NCBI GenBank assembly: GCA_947454295.1
Contig: CANGMO010000196.1
Coordinates: 1-5,512, forward strand
Direction: 5' to 3'
DNA from: Verrucomicrobiota bacterium
Lineage (GTDB): Bacteria; Verrucomicrobiota; Verrucomicrobiia; Limisphaerales; UBA9464
DNA: 5,512 nucleotides
Positions 1 through 5,512 of this stretch are shown here, piece after piece. Below the pieces are notes generated by a model. That model was not told the origin of the DNA and searched no databases. It was given only the letters and a program-made list of their open reading frames with translations. The translations under genes and the position numbers were made by a program. Position 1 is the stretch's first letter; each line of letters starts with the position of its first letter.

Positions 1-120
1 AACCGGGGGCACCCCATCAGTCGTCAGTGCGGCGGGCGGGGGAAGTTCGGCGGCGTGAAGAGACGCCAGACCGAGCAGCGAGAGACTCCAACCAATCCGG
101 ACAGCGAGACGTGCGCGCAT
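1..120 (-). CDS. Start of an exported protein, truncated by window edge (possible TolB/S9-peptidase-like protein)
   Basis: Forty codons are visible, from an ATG at 120-118 reading off the left edge with no stop. An in-frame TAG at 132-130 lies four codons upstream, so this ATG is the first good start (a CTG at 129-127 is the only other option). The N-terminus is a classic Sec signal peptide: Arg at residues 2, 4 and 8, a hydrophobic core at about residues 9-21 (IGWSLSLLGLASL), and a likely signal peptidase I site near Ala23/Ala24 before ELPPP. The product should therefore be exported to the periplasm, outer membrane or outside. No clear Shine-Dalgarno sequence precedes the ATG. It starts 45 bp after the barrel gene on the same strand. 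The mature start reads TTDGVPPV, which loosely recalls exported TolB-propeller or S9-type peptidases. This is a weak memory-based guess; too little is visible to assign a function. Confidence 0.72.
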   Translation of the reverse strand, partial: MRARLAVRIGWSLSLLGLASLHAAELPPPAALTTDGVPPV

Positions 121-131
121 GCGCCACAGCT

Positions 132-157
132 AACAGAGAACGCCGCCGGTGGCGACG
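132..157 (-). terminator. Weak stem-loop in the gap after the barrel gene (possible terminator)
   Basis: Read on the minus strand, 157-151 (CGTCGCC) can pair with 147-141 (GGCGGCG) around a 3-nt loop. That gives a 7-bp GC-rich stem with one G-U pair, followed by TTCTCTGTT. The structure begins 9 bp after the barrel gene's TGA. The T tract is interrupted and the stem short, and the next gene starts only 21 nt past the stem, so it may be a partial attenuator or chance. Confidence 0.22.
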
Positions 158-165
158 GCTTGATT

Positions 166-1449
166 TCAGCGGCCGAAGAGGCGGTCAAAGCCACGCCAAG
201 TGTTCGGATTCAACCAGCGTCCGACCCCGCGCAGCGGATTGCCGCCGCGGGATTCGAGGTCGTACTGCATCACGATCCCGATGTTGTCGGCGCCTCGTTG
301 ATCCCCCCGCTGGGCGTCGATGCCGCGGGAGTAGCCGATCACGCCATGCCAGGCGCCGCTGGGCGAGGTGTACCCGATGCCGATGCCGATGCCGCGGTGC
401 CAGTGTTCGGAGTCGGTGAGGGGGTTGAGAAAGTCGAGATTGGCGACGCCGCCAAACACGCTCGCGCTCCATCGGCTGGAGCGGCCGAGTGGAACCGAGT
501 ATTCGGCATTTACGAGGACGAAGCGTTCCGCGCTGAGTTCCTGGAAGTAGTATCCGGGAATCATGAGCGGAAACTCGGCCCCCAGTGGCAGGGAACCTCC
601 CAGCCGGAAGGCGCTAAAGCGATCCGGATGCACCGCGACGCCGCCGGTGATCGACGCCTCCACATGCTGTCGATTCTCGAAATCCCAGGCCACCAAGGCC
701 CGGCTCCAGACCAGGTGAGATTGCGCCCGGACATCGCGGTCGCCGCCATAGCCGTAGGCCTGCGAATCGGTGCGAAACTGTCCCTCGTACCACGCGGACA
801 ATTCCACGGCGCGATGCGGCTGCAGGAGGGGTTCGCGTCCACCCCAGCGGACGCCGACTCGCACGTGCTGCTCCAGTTTGTCATCCGGCAGGAGAAATCC
901 CGGGGCGGTTTCAGAATCCCGCTGATATACGGAATAGCGCATCGAATTGCGCACGATCAGTTGAAGCGGCACATCACCGAGCCCTTTGTATTCCCTGTCA
1001 CCGGCGGGCAATGGATTCAGCAACTGGTACACCGAGAAGTTCGCCTCCGCCCCGTTGCCGGTGAAGGATTCTTCGCGCCACCATTTGCCGCGGCGGATCT
1101 CGGAATAGCTGTCGGCGAACCCACCTCCGGCCATGCCGAGGCCGAAATCGGTGTGGGTGCCAAACGGGTCGCGGATTCCCAATTCGCCGTCGAGATAGGT
1201 GGGCGCCAGGGCCAGCCGGAGCGTCAGGTTGGTGCGAATGAAGCCCGGATGATTGTGATAGTAGTACGCGTAGCCCGAGAGAGGGCCCCGTCCCTGGAGC
1301 GGCTGATTGTAACCGAATTGAATCAGCTCGCGGGATTCGGGATCGATCTGGGCAAGGGCGACGACCGGGCCTGTCAAAAGGCCCAGTAGGAGGCTAATAC
1401 GACCAAACCGCAGGATTCTCTGAAGCAGGCAGCCGGTCACGGTGATCAC
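166..1449 (-). CDS. Exported BamA/Omp85-like outer-membrane beta-barrel protein without POTRA domains
   Basis: This 427-residue protein begins with GTG; a GGAGG six bases upstream supports that start. The N-terminus is a signal peptide: basic residues at 11, 14 and 17, a hydrophobic stretch at about 18-33, and an ALA cleavage site before Gln34. The mature chain is rich in Gly, Tyr, Trp and alternating polar/hydrophobic stretches, as in outer-membrane beta strands. Residues 282-321 (RLGGSLPLG, then PGYYFQELS, then VNAEYSVPLG) resemble the C-terminal part of the BamA/TamA/D15 barrel family, and about 352-398 holds further strand-like segments (GIGIGIGY, GIVMQYDL). There is no room for POTRA repeats before the barrel. 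The chain ends in LFGR rather than the usual terminal aromatic, leaving a tail of about 28 residues after the last likely strand. It lies 35 bp after the epimerase. The outer-membrane location is fairly secure; the family is tentative and the substrate unknown. A porin-like or surface-antigen barrel is the main alternative. Confidence 0.75.
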   Translation of the reverse strand: MITVTGCLLQRILRFGRISLLLGLLTGPVVALAQIDPESRELIQFGYNQPLQGRGPLSGYAYYYHNHPGFIRTNLTLRLALAPTYLDGELGIRDPFGTHTDFGLGMAGGGFADSYSEIRRGKWWREESFTGNGAEANFSVYQLLNPLPAGDREYKGLGDVPLQLIVRNSMRYSVYQRDSETAPGFLLPDDKLEQHVRVGVRWGGREPLLQPHRAVELSAWYEGQFRTDSQAYGYGGDRDVRAQSHLVWSRALVAWDFENRQHVEASITGGVAVHPDRFSAFRLGGSLPLGAEFPLMIPGYYFQELSAERFVLVNAEYSVPLGRSSRWSASVFGGVANLDFLNPLTDSEHWHRGIGIGIGYTSPSGAWHGVIGYSRGIDAQRGDQRGADNIGIVMQYDLESRGGNPLRGVGRWLNPNTWRGFDRLFGR

Positions 1450-1455
1450 CGTCGG

Positions 1456-1460
1456 CCTCC
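1456..1460 (-). promoter_or_regulatory. Shine-Dalgarno site fixing the GTG start of the barrel gene
   Basis: The minus strand reads GGAGG here, six bases before the GTG at 1449-1447. It lies within the 35-bp gap after the epimerase stop. It selects this non-ATG start, which is also the start that gives a complete signal peptide. Confidence 0.8.
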
Positions 1461-1484
1461 GCCGGCGTCAGCGCAAGTCCGGCC

Positions 1485-2459
1485 TCAAATCTTCCGTCGG
1501 AGCGGCGAGGCGTCGCGATACCAGCGAATGAAGCGGGGAATGCCGTCGGCGATCAGCGTGGTGGGCCGGTATCCCAGATGCTCCCGCGCCCGCGTGATGT
1601 CCGCGCAGGTCAGGGGCACGTCCCCCGCCTGCGCCGGCTGACGATCGATGATCGCCTTCTTCCCCAGCGATTCCTCCAGCAGGGCCAGCAGGGCGTCGAG
1701 TCGCACCGTTTGCGATTCGCCCAGGTTGAACACCGCATAGCCGAACTCGGCGCGTGTGCACGCCAGCACGCCGGAGACGATGTCGTCCACATAGGTGTAA
1801 TCCCGCCGCGTCGAGCCATCGCCAAAGACGGGAACCGGCTTCCCGTGGTCGATGAGGCTCGCGAACTTGTGGATGGCCAGGTCAGGTCGCTGACGCGGCC
1901 CGTACACCGTGAAAAACCGCAGCATCACCACGTCGAGTCCATAGACGTTGTGATAGGTGTGCCCCAGCGCCTCGCAGGCGAGCTTGCTGGCGGCGTAGGG
2001 GGAAATGGCCGAGGCGACCGGATCCGACTCCGCAAAGGGAACCCTGGTGTTGATGCCGTACACCGAGGATGAACTCGCGAGGATGAACTTTCGGCACCCA
2101 GCCAGTCGAGCAGCCTCGAGGAGATTGACCGTGCCCTCAACGTTGACGCGTTGATACAGGGCCGGCTGCAGCAGGCTGGGACGCACCCCAGCGCGTGCGG
2201 CGAGGTGGATCACTTGATCGGGGCGCTGACCGGCAAAAGCCCGGTCCACTTGGGCACGCTCGGCGATGTCGGTCTCGATGAATTCAAACTGCCCGCCCCC
2301 CAATGTCGCGAGTGCGGTCAGATTGGCCCGCTTCAATGCAGGATCGTAGAAGTCGTTGAGGTCATCGAGAACGGTGACCCGGTGGCCTTCGCGCAGGAGA
2401 TGCTCTCCGACGTGCGATCCGATGAAGCCGGCGCCGCCGGTGAGGACGATGTGGCTCAT
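1485..2459 (-). CDS. NAD-dependent nucleotide-sugar epimerase, UDP-glucuronate 4-epimerase-like (extended SDR)
   Basis: This 324-residue cytoplasmic enzyme has every hallmark of the extended short-chain dehydrogenase family. The NAD-binding TGGAGFIGSH motif is at residues 7-16 and DDLNDFYDP at 32-40. The catalytic Ser lies in ASSSSVYG (128-135, probably Ser130), and Tyr155 and Lys159 form the YxxxK pair. RFFTVYGPRQRPDLA at 181-195 and the DDLNDFYDP segment are typical of UDP-glucuronate 4-epimerases and relatives. DGSTRRDYTYVDD at 214-226 is the usual substrate-domain signature. Such enzymes invert C4 of a UDP-sugar to supply precursors for capsule, O-antigen or other surface glycans. The exact sugar cannot be read from sequence; UDP-glucose/GlcNAc epimerase or a dehydratase are alternatives. 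The ATG overlaps the transglutaminase stop (ATGA), with an AGGA nine bases upstream, indicating translational coupling. The length is about normal and no key residue is missing. Confidence 0.93.
   Translation of the reverse strand: MSHIVLTGGAGFIGSHVGEHLLREGHRVTVLDDLNDFYDPALKRANLTALATLGGGQFEFIETDIAERAQVDRAFAGQRPDQVIHLAARAGVRPSLLQPALYQRVNVEGTVNLLEAARLAGCRKFILASSSSVYGINTRVPFAESDPVASAISPYAASKLACEALGHTYHNVYGLDVVMLRFFTVYGPRQRPDLAIHKFASLIDHGKPVPVFGDGSTRRDYTYVDDIVSGVLACTRAEFGYAVFNLGESQTVRLDALLALLEESLGKKAIIDRQPAQAGDVPLTCADITRAREHLGYRPTTLIADGIPRFIRWYRDASPLRRKI
2456..2459 (-). promoter_or_regulatory. ATGA stop/start overlap joining transglutaminase and epimerase
   Basis: On the minus strand the four bases ATGA hold the epimerase ATG (2459-2457) and the transglutaminase TGA (2458-2456). 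This arrangement usually means one mRNA and coupled translation. An AGGA at 2472-2469 inside the upstream gene can serve as ribosome-binding site. Confidence 0.85.
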
Positions 2460-3379
2460 GTCACCGATTCCTCGGGCTCCGTGCTGGGCTGACGTTCAGG
2501 CGGCGTATGGCGCGTGACCCGGACCTGCACGTTCAACGACTGCGCATGGCTGCCTTGGAAGATGCCCTTGAGCGGCGGGACGTCGGCATAATCCCGGCCC
2601 ACGCCGATTTGAACGTGTCGTTCCCCTTCGAGGCAGTTGTTGGTGGGATCAAAGCCCACCCAGTAGCCGTTCGGGCAGTAGATTTCCAGCCACGCATGGC
2701 TGGCGGTGGCGCCGATCAGCGCGGTGCCGTTTGCTGAGCCGTCGGGGTCCGGGATGGGATCAGTTTCGATGTATCCGCTGATGTACCGGGCCGGAATGCC
2801 GGCGGCCCGGCAGACGGAGATCATCAAGTGGGCGAAGTCCTGGCAGACGCCCTCTTTTGCCACCAGGAATTGTTCCACCGTGGTGCCCGCGTCGGTGACG
2901 CCGGGTCGGTACTTCAACGAGGCAAACAGATGCTCGTTGAGCGCCCGCAAGGCCGGCCCGAAGGATTCGGCGGCCCCGAGGAACTCGTTGGCCAGCTCCT
3001 GGACGCCCGGCGTGAACTGGATGAACGCCGAGGGGCGAAGGAAGTCGTGCAGGACGCGACGCTCCGGCGTGTAGAGCTGCCGGGCCTCGGAGACGGTCAT
3101 GTCCACGGCCTCCAGCACGTCAGTCAACGGCTTGGTCTCGACATCGCAAACGCTGGTCACCACCAGATTGGGATGGCGGAACGGGATCGAAACCGTCTCC
3201 ACGTAGTTGCCGAAATAGTCGGTGTGTGACTCGACGAGGACGGACGGCTGAACACGGGTGTAGTGACGCGAAACCTTTTGCCGGACGGAATCGCGGGGCC
3301 GCAGACGCAATTCGGAAAACGATTCGCTCGCCGGCGCCGAGTAGCGGTATTCGGTGGTGTGTTCGATGTGGAACCGCAT
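2456..3379 (-). CDS. Transglutaminase-like cysteine peptidase-fold protein (N-terminal beta domain plus core)
   Basis: This 307-residue protein opens with RFHIEHTTEYRYSAP, the standard start of the bacterial transglutaminase N-terminal domain (about residues 1-85). The papain-fold transglutaminase core follows at about 145-250. The catalytic triad is complete: Cys179 in GVCQDFAH, His228 in ASHAW and Asp244 in GFDPTN. RAAGIPARYISGY at 191-203 is also typical. Members of this COG1305-like group may act as peptidases, amidases or amide-transfer enzymes; the substrate is unknown. There is no signal peptide or membrane segment, so it should be cytoplasmic. An AGGGA five bases upstream supports the ATG. 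It begins 15 bp after the ATP-grasp/alpha-E gene, its usual partner, and overlaps the epimerase by 4 bp. After the core the chain ends in a polar, proline-rich tail (about 291-307) that looks disordered. Family assignment is secure; the reaction is not. Confidence 0.95.
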   Translation of the reverse strand: MRFHIEHTTEYRYSAPASESFSELRLRPRDSVRQKVSRHYTRVQPSVLVESHTDYFGNYVETVSIPFRHPNLVVTSVCDVETKPLTDVLEAVDMTVSEARQLYTPERRVLHDFLRPSAFIQFTPGVQELANEFLGAAESFGPALRALNEHLFASLKYRPGVTDAGTTVEQFLVAKEGVCQDFAHLMISVCRAAGIPARYISGYIETDPIPDPDGSANGTALIGATASHAWLEIYCPNGYWVGFDPTNNCLEGERHVQIGVGRDYADVPPLKGIFQGSHAQSLNVQVRVTRHTPPERQPSTEPEESVT

Positions 3380-3384
3380 CCGTT

Positions 3385-3389
3385 TCCCT
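3385..3389 (-). promoter_or_regulatory. Shine-Dalgarno site of the transglutaminase gene
   Basis: The minus strand reads AGGGA five bases before the ATG at 3379-3377, within the 15-bp gap after the upstream TAA (3397-3395). It supports the chosen start, which also matches the family's usual N-terminus. Confidence 0.7.
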
Positions 3390-3394
3390 GTCGT

Positions 3395-5512
3395 TTAGCG
3401 CAGAATGTTGAACGCCTGGTGGTAGAGGTGGTGATCGCTGATCTCCACCGCCAGCCGGGTGAGCCGGGCGGCGAGATCCTCGAGCCAGGCATCGAGGAAC
3501 AGCGGCTTGCCGAAGCCCCCGGTCGAGTCGGTCTGGAACAACGTCCGCAAATCGGCGAACTCCACCTCGCCCGCGAGGTGGGCAGCGGTGCGCAGGGGGC
3601 TGGCGGTATCGCGACGGCGGACCTCGGGTCCGCTGACCTTCTCCAGGCTGTCGCGAATTGCCTCCACGCAGTGCAGCACGCTGCGGGGCAGGGCGGGATC
3701 CTGGAGGACGAGGGCGACCACGTTCTCCGGCGTGGGTCGCGACTGATACAGCGACCGGTACGCATACTGGCAGGCCAGGATGCGCAGCAGGGCATCCAGG
3801 TTGGAATCGCCCGCGGCGGTGGGGGCCACCGTGTCGGCGCGCTTCAGAAGGACCTGGCGGGTGACCAGCGTGGCGGTGATGGCCCGCTCGACATGACGGC
3901 CGAGCGCCCAGAAATGCCAGGCATCGTCCCGTAGCATGTTCTTCGCCGCGCATCCGGAAAGGGCGTCGATGTCGTCCAGAATGCGCTGTTCCAGCTCCTG
4001 GATCCGCGGTAGCGCGTGATCGTCGTTGAGCGGGGCGCCGCCGGCGGCGGCATCCAGGGTTTGCCAGAGCCGGTTGATGACCGCCCACACCTCGGGCGGG
4101 ACGGATTCACGGGTGGTCCGTGCGTTTTCACGGAGGCGGGCGACGCCGTGCACCACGCTGGCGGGGTTCTTCCGATCGAGCAGCAGGTATTGCGAAACAC
4201 TTTGCTGACGCAGGAGCGGCGAGCTCTTGAAGAAATGCGTGTCGTGTCCGGTGGTGCGGGCCAGTGCCTCCCAGAGGGCCGCCCAGGACTGGGCCCGCTG
4301 CTGCGCCGGATTCTCCAACTGCACCTGCTGCACCACGCGGAGAATGCGCGTCGTGTTTTCGATGCGGGCCTTGTAACGGCCCATCCAGAAGAGGGAGTCC
4401 GCGATCCGGCTACCGAGGCGCAGGCGGCGCTGCGGCGAGGCCACGATGATGGGTGCCTCGACCGGGGCCGTGGCGGCCGGGCCGCGCAGGATCCAGGTGT
4501 CTTTGATGCCGCCGCCGAGTCCGCTGGAAATGGTGCGCGAGCCCGCCGTCGGGGCGAAGCGCGTCAACGCCAGCGGAAACACGCGCGGCTTCCGGCCGCC
4601 GAAGACGAAGCATCGCAATCCCGCGTGACGTGGCAGGAGGGAATCACCGGTGACCGAGGGCAGGGTGGTCAATGGCAGCCGGGGCTCGGCGACGTACCGG
4701 GCCGGGTCGGTCTCCAGCCGGCGCTTCAAGGCCGCGCGTCCGTCTGCGCTGAGGGTTGCGGGATCCCACACGGCATCGGCGCTGCGCTCGCAGACATGCT
4801 GCACAATGTGGTTGTCGAGATCTGACGCCACCATCTCCCGCTGGTCGGGATCAAAGCAGAGGCGCCGTTCAACGGTGGGAAGGATCAAGGACTCCCGCGT
4901 GTAGAACCGGGCAAGGCGGGGTAGGTAGGTGGCGAGCGCGCGATTGTCACCCAGGCCGGTTCCGGCCGCATTGCACACGGTCACGGTGCCCTTGCGAATG
5001 CAGGTGAGCAGTCCCGGGACACCGAGCTGGCTGTCGGCACGGAATGAAACCGGATCGATGAACGAATCGTCCATGCGCCGGTAGATCACATCGATCGGCT
5101 CCAGGCCGCCGATGGTCTTCAGGAAACAGCGCGAATTGAGAACGATGAGATCGCTGCCGCGCACCAGGGGAATACCCATCTGTCGGGCGAGCGAGCTGTG
5201 TTCGTAGTACGCGGAATTGTAGACACCGGGCGACAGCAGGACCACGCGCGGCTCGGGATTGCCGTGGGAGAATCCGCGCAGGTGCTCCAGCAGCTCCGTG
5301 GCATAGCTGTGCACCGGCTCGACGTCGGCGCGCTCCAGCAGATCCGGCGCGGCCTGGCTCAATACGCTGCGCGCGCTGAGCGCGTAGGTGACGCCGGTGG
5401 TATTGCCGACGTAGTCCTCGATCACCACCCACTTGCCGTCGCGGTCGCGGGCCAGATCGAAGGCCGCCACATGCACGAAGACGTCATCCGGAACCTTCAG
5501 GCCCACCGCATT
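3395..5512 (-). CDS. Circularly permuted ATP-grasp-like / alpha-E (DUF403) fusion protein, 5' end outside window
   Basis: The frame is open to the right edge, so the true start is missing; a GTG at 5506 is not a credible start because it falls inside the conserved domain. Residues are numbered from that GTG codon. About 1-340 match the circularly permuted type 2 ATP-grasp family (DUF404/DUF407, COG2308): VVLLSPGVYNSAYYEHSSLA at 88-107, VIYRRMDDSFIDP at 140-152, LGVPGLL at 161-167, and GGGIKDTWIL at 331-340. About 361-703 form an alpha-E domain (COG2307) of mostly helices, with two FWxxGR-type segments (373-384 and 532-542) and the typical NPASVVHGVARLRENAR at 447-463. Family members are proposed amide-bond-forming ligases working with the neighbouring transglutaminase. 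Here the expected ATP-contacting Lys and Gly-rich loop look replaced (Gln236 in HIVQHVCERSADAV, 233-246), so ligase activity is doubtful. From the family, roughly 100-150 N-terminal residues are missing. No signal peptide or membrane segment is visible. Confidence 0.92.
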   Translation of the reverse strand, partial: NAVGLKVPDDVFVHVAAFDLARDRDGKWVVIEDYVGNTTGVTYALSARSVLSQAAPDLLERADVEPVHSYATELLEHLRGFSHGNPEPRVVLLSPGVYNSAYYEHSSLARQMGIPLVRGSDLIVLNSRCFLKTIGGLEPIDVIYRRMDDSFIDPVSFRADSQLGVPGLLTCIRKGTVTVCNAAGTGLGDNRALATYLPRLARFYTRESLILPTVERRLCFDPDQREMVASDLDNHIVQHVCERSADAVWDPATLSADGRAALKRRLETDPARYVAEPRLPLTTLPSVTGDSLLPRHAGLRCFVFGGRKPRVFPLALTRFAPTAGSRTISSGLGGGIKDTWILRGPAATAPVEAPIIVASPQRRLRLGSRIADSLFWMGRYKARIENTTRILRVVQQVQLENPAQQRAQSWAALWEALARTTGHDTHFFKSSPLLRQQSVSQYLLLDRKNPASVVHGVARLRENARTTRESVPPEVWAVINRLWQTLDAAAGGAPLNDDHALPRIQELEQRILDDIDALSGCAAKNMLRDDAWHFWALGRHVERAITATLVTRQVLLKRADTVAPTAAGDSNLDALLRILACQYAYRSLYQSRPTPENVVALVLQDPALPRSVLHCVEAIRDSLEKVSGPEVRRRDTASPLRTAAHLAGEVEFADLRTLFQTDSTGGFGKPLFLDAWLEDLAARLTRLAVEISDHHLYHQAFNILR

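Noticed and set aside
376..393. Tandem GATGCC x3 repeat
   Set aside because: It encodes the alternating Gly-Ile stretch of a predicted beta strand in the barrel protein. Three units are too few to suggest a separate repeat element, although slippage there is possible.
55..1389. Long plus-strand open frame (444 codons) antisense to the barrel gene
   Set aside because: The minus-strand frame has a GTG with good Shine-Dalgarno, a signal peptide and family-like barrel motifs. The plus-strand translation has no recognisable motif. Long antisense frames are expected in GC-rich genes.
3263..3934. Plus-strand open frame opposite the alpha-E region and transglutaminase start
   Set aside because: It crosses two well-supported minus-strand genes and the gap between them, and its translation shows no domain or motif.
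3120..4088. Minus-strand open frame in another phase across the alpha-E and transglutaminase genes
   Set aside because: It overlaps both genes out of frame, is dominated by Arg, Pro and Gly, and has no motif; the in-frame products match known families.
4769..4813. Possibility that the missing ATP-grasp lysine reflects a sequencing frameshift
   Set aside because: The other two minus-strand frames over this stretch show neither a KP-type motif nor a Gly-rich loop, and family motifs on both sides stay in the same frame.
4016..4825. Plus-strand open frame of 269 codons opposite the ATP-grasp/alpha-E gene
   Set aside because: It is fully antisense to conserved family motifs and is rich in Gly, Ala and Arg as expected of a shadow frame.
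5372..5384. Perfect short inverted repeat CGCGCT-G-AGCGCG
   Set aside because: It lies inside conserved coding sequence (the YALSARS region), has a one-base loop and no T tract, and is likely by chance in GC-rich DNA.

Overview
The window is GC-rich bacterial DNA. All convincing genes lie on the minus strand in one tightly packed train, read here from the right edge to the left. Gaps are 15 bp, a 4-bp stop/start overlap, 35 bp and 45 bp, so the train looks like one operon or read-through unit whose promoter lies beyond the right edge. Two products have Sec-type signal peptides and one of these looks like an outer-membrane beta-barrel, so the host is probably diderm. The gene mix and barrel style suggest Verrucomicrobiota or a related PVC-type lineage. 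That placement is an impression from memory, not a demonstrated assignment.

Layout in transcription order: (1) 5512-3395, a large protein cut by the window edge, with a circularly permuted ATP-grasp-like region fused to a C-terminal alpha-E (DUF403) domain. (2) 3379-2456, a transglutaminase-fold protein with an intact Cys-His-Asp triad. (3) 2459-1485, an extended-SDR nucleotide-sugar epimerase resembling UDP-glucuronate 4-epimerases. (4) 1449-166, an exported protein with BamA/Omp85-like barrel features and no POTRA region. (5) 120-1, the start of another exported protein, cut by the left edge after 40 codons.

Genes 1 and 2 form the known but biochemically poorly understood ATP-grasp / alpha-E / transglutaminase association. 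Comparative genomics has proposed that it makes or modifies peptides through amide-bond chemistry and peptidase-like activity. What stands out is that the ATP-grasp half appears to lack the expected ATP-binding lysine and glycine-rich loop, and several further family motifs are altered, while the alpha-E half and the transglutaminase look intact. The epimerase is coupled to the transglutaminase by an ATGA overlap, and the barrel gene follows. This hints at a link to the cell envelope, but a merely positional association is equally possible.

No tRNA, rRNA, CRISPR array, insertion sequence or integrase was seen. No gene-free stretch exceeds 45 bp. The many plus-strand open frames are antisense shadows of these genes.
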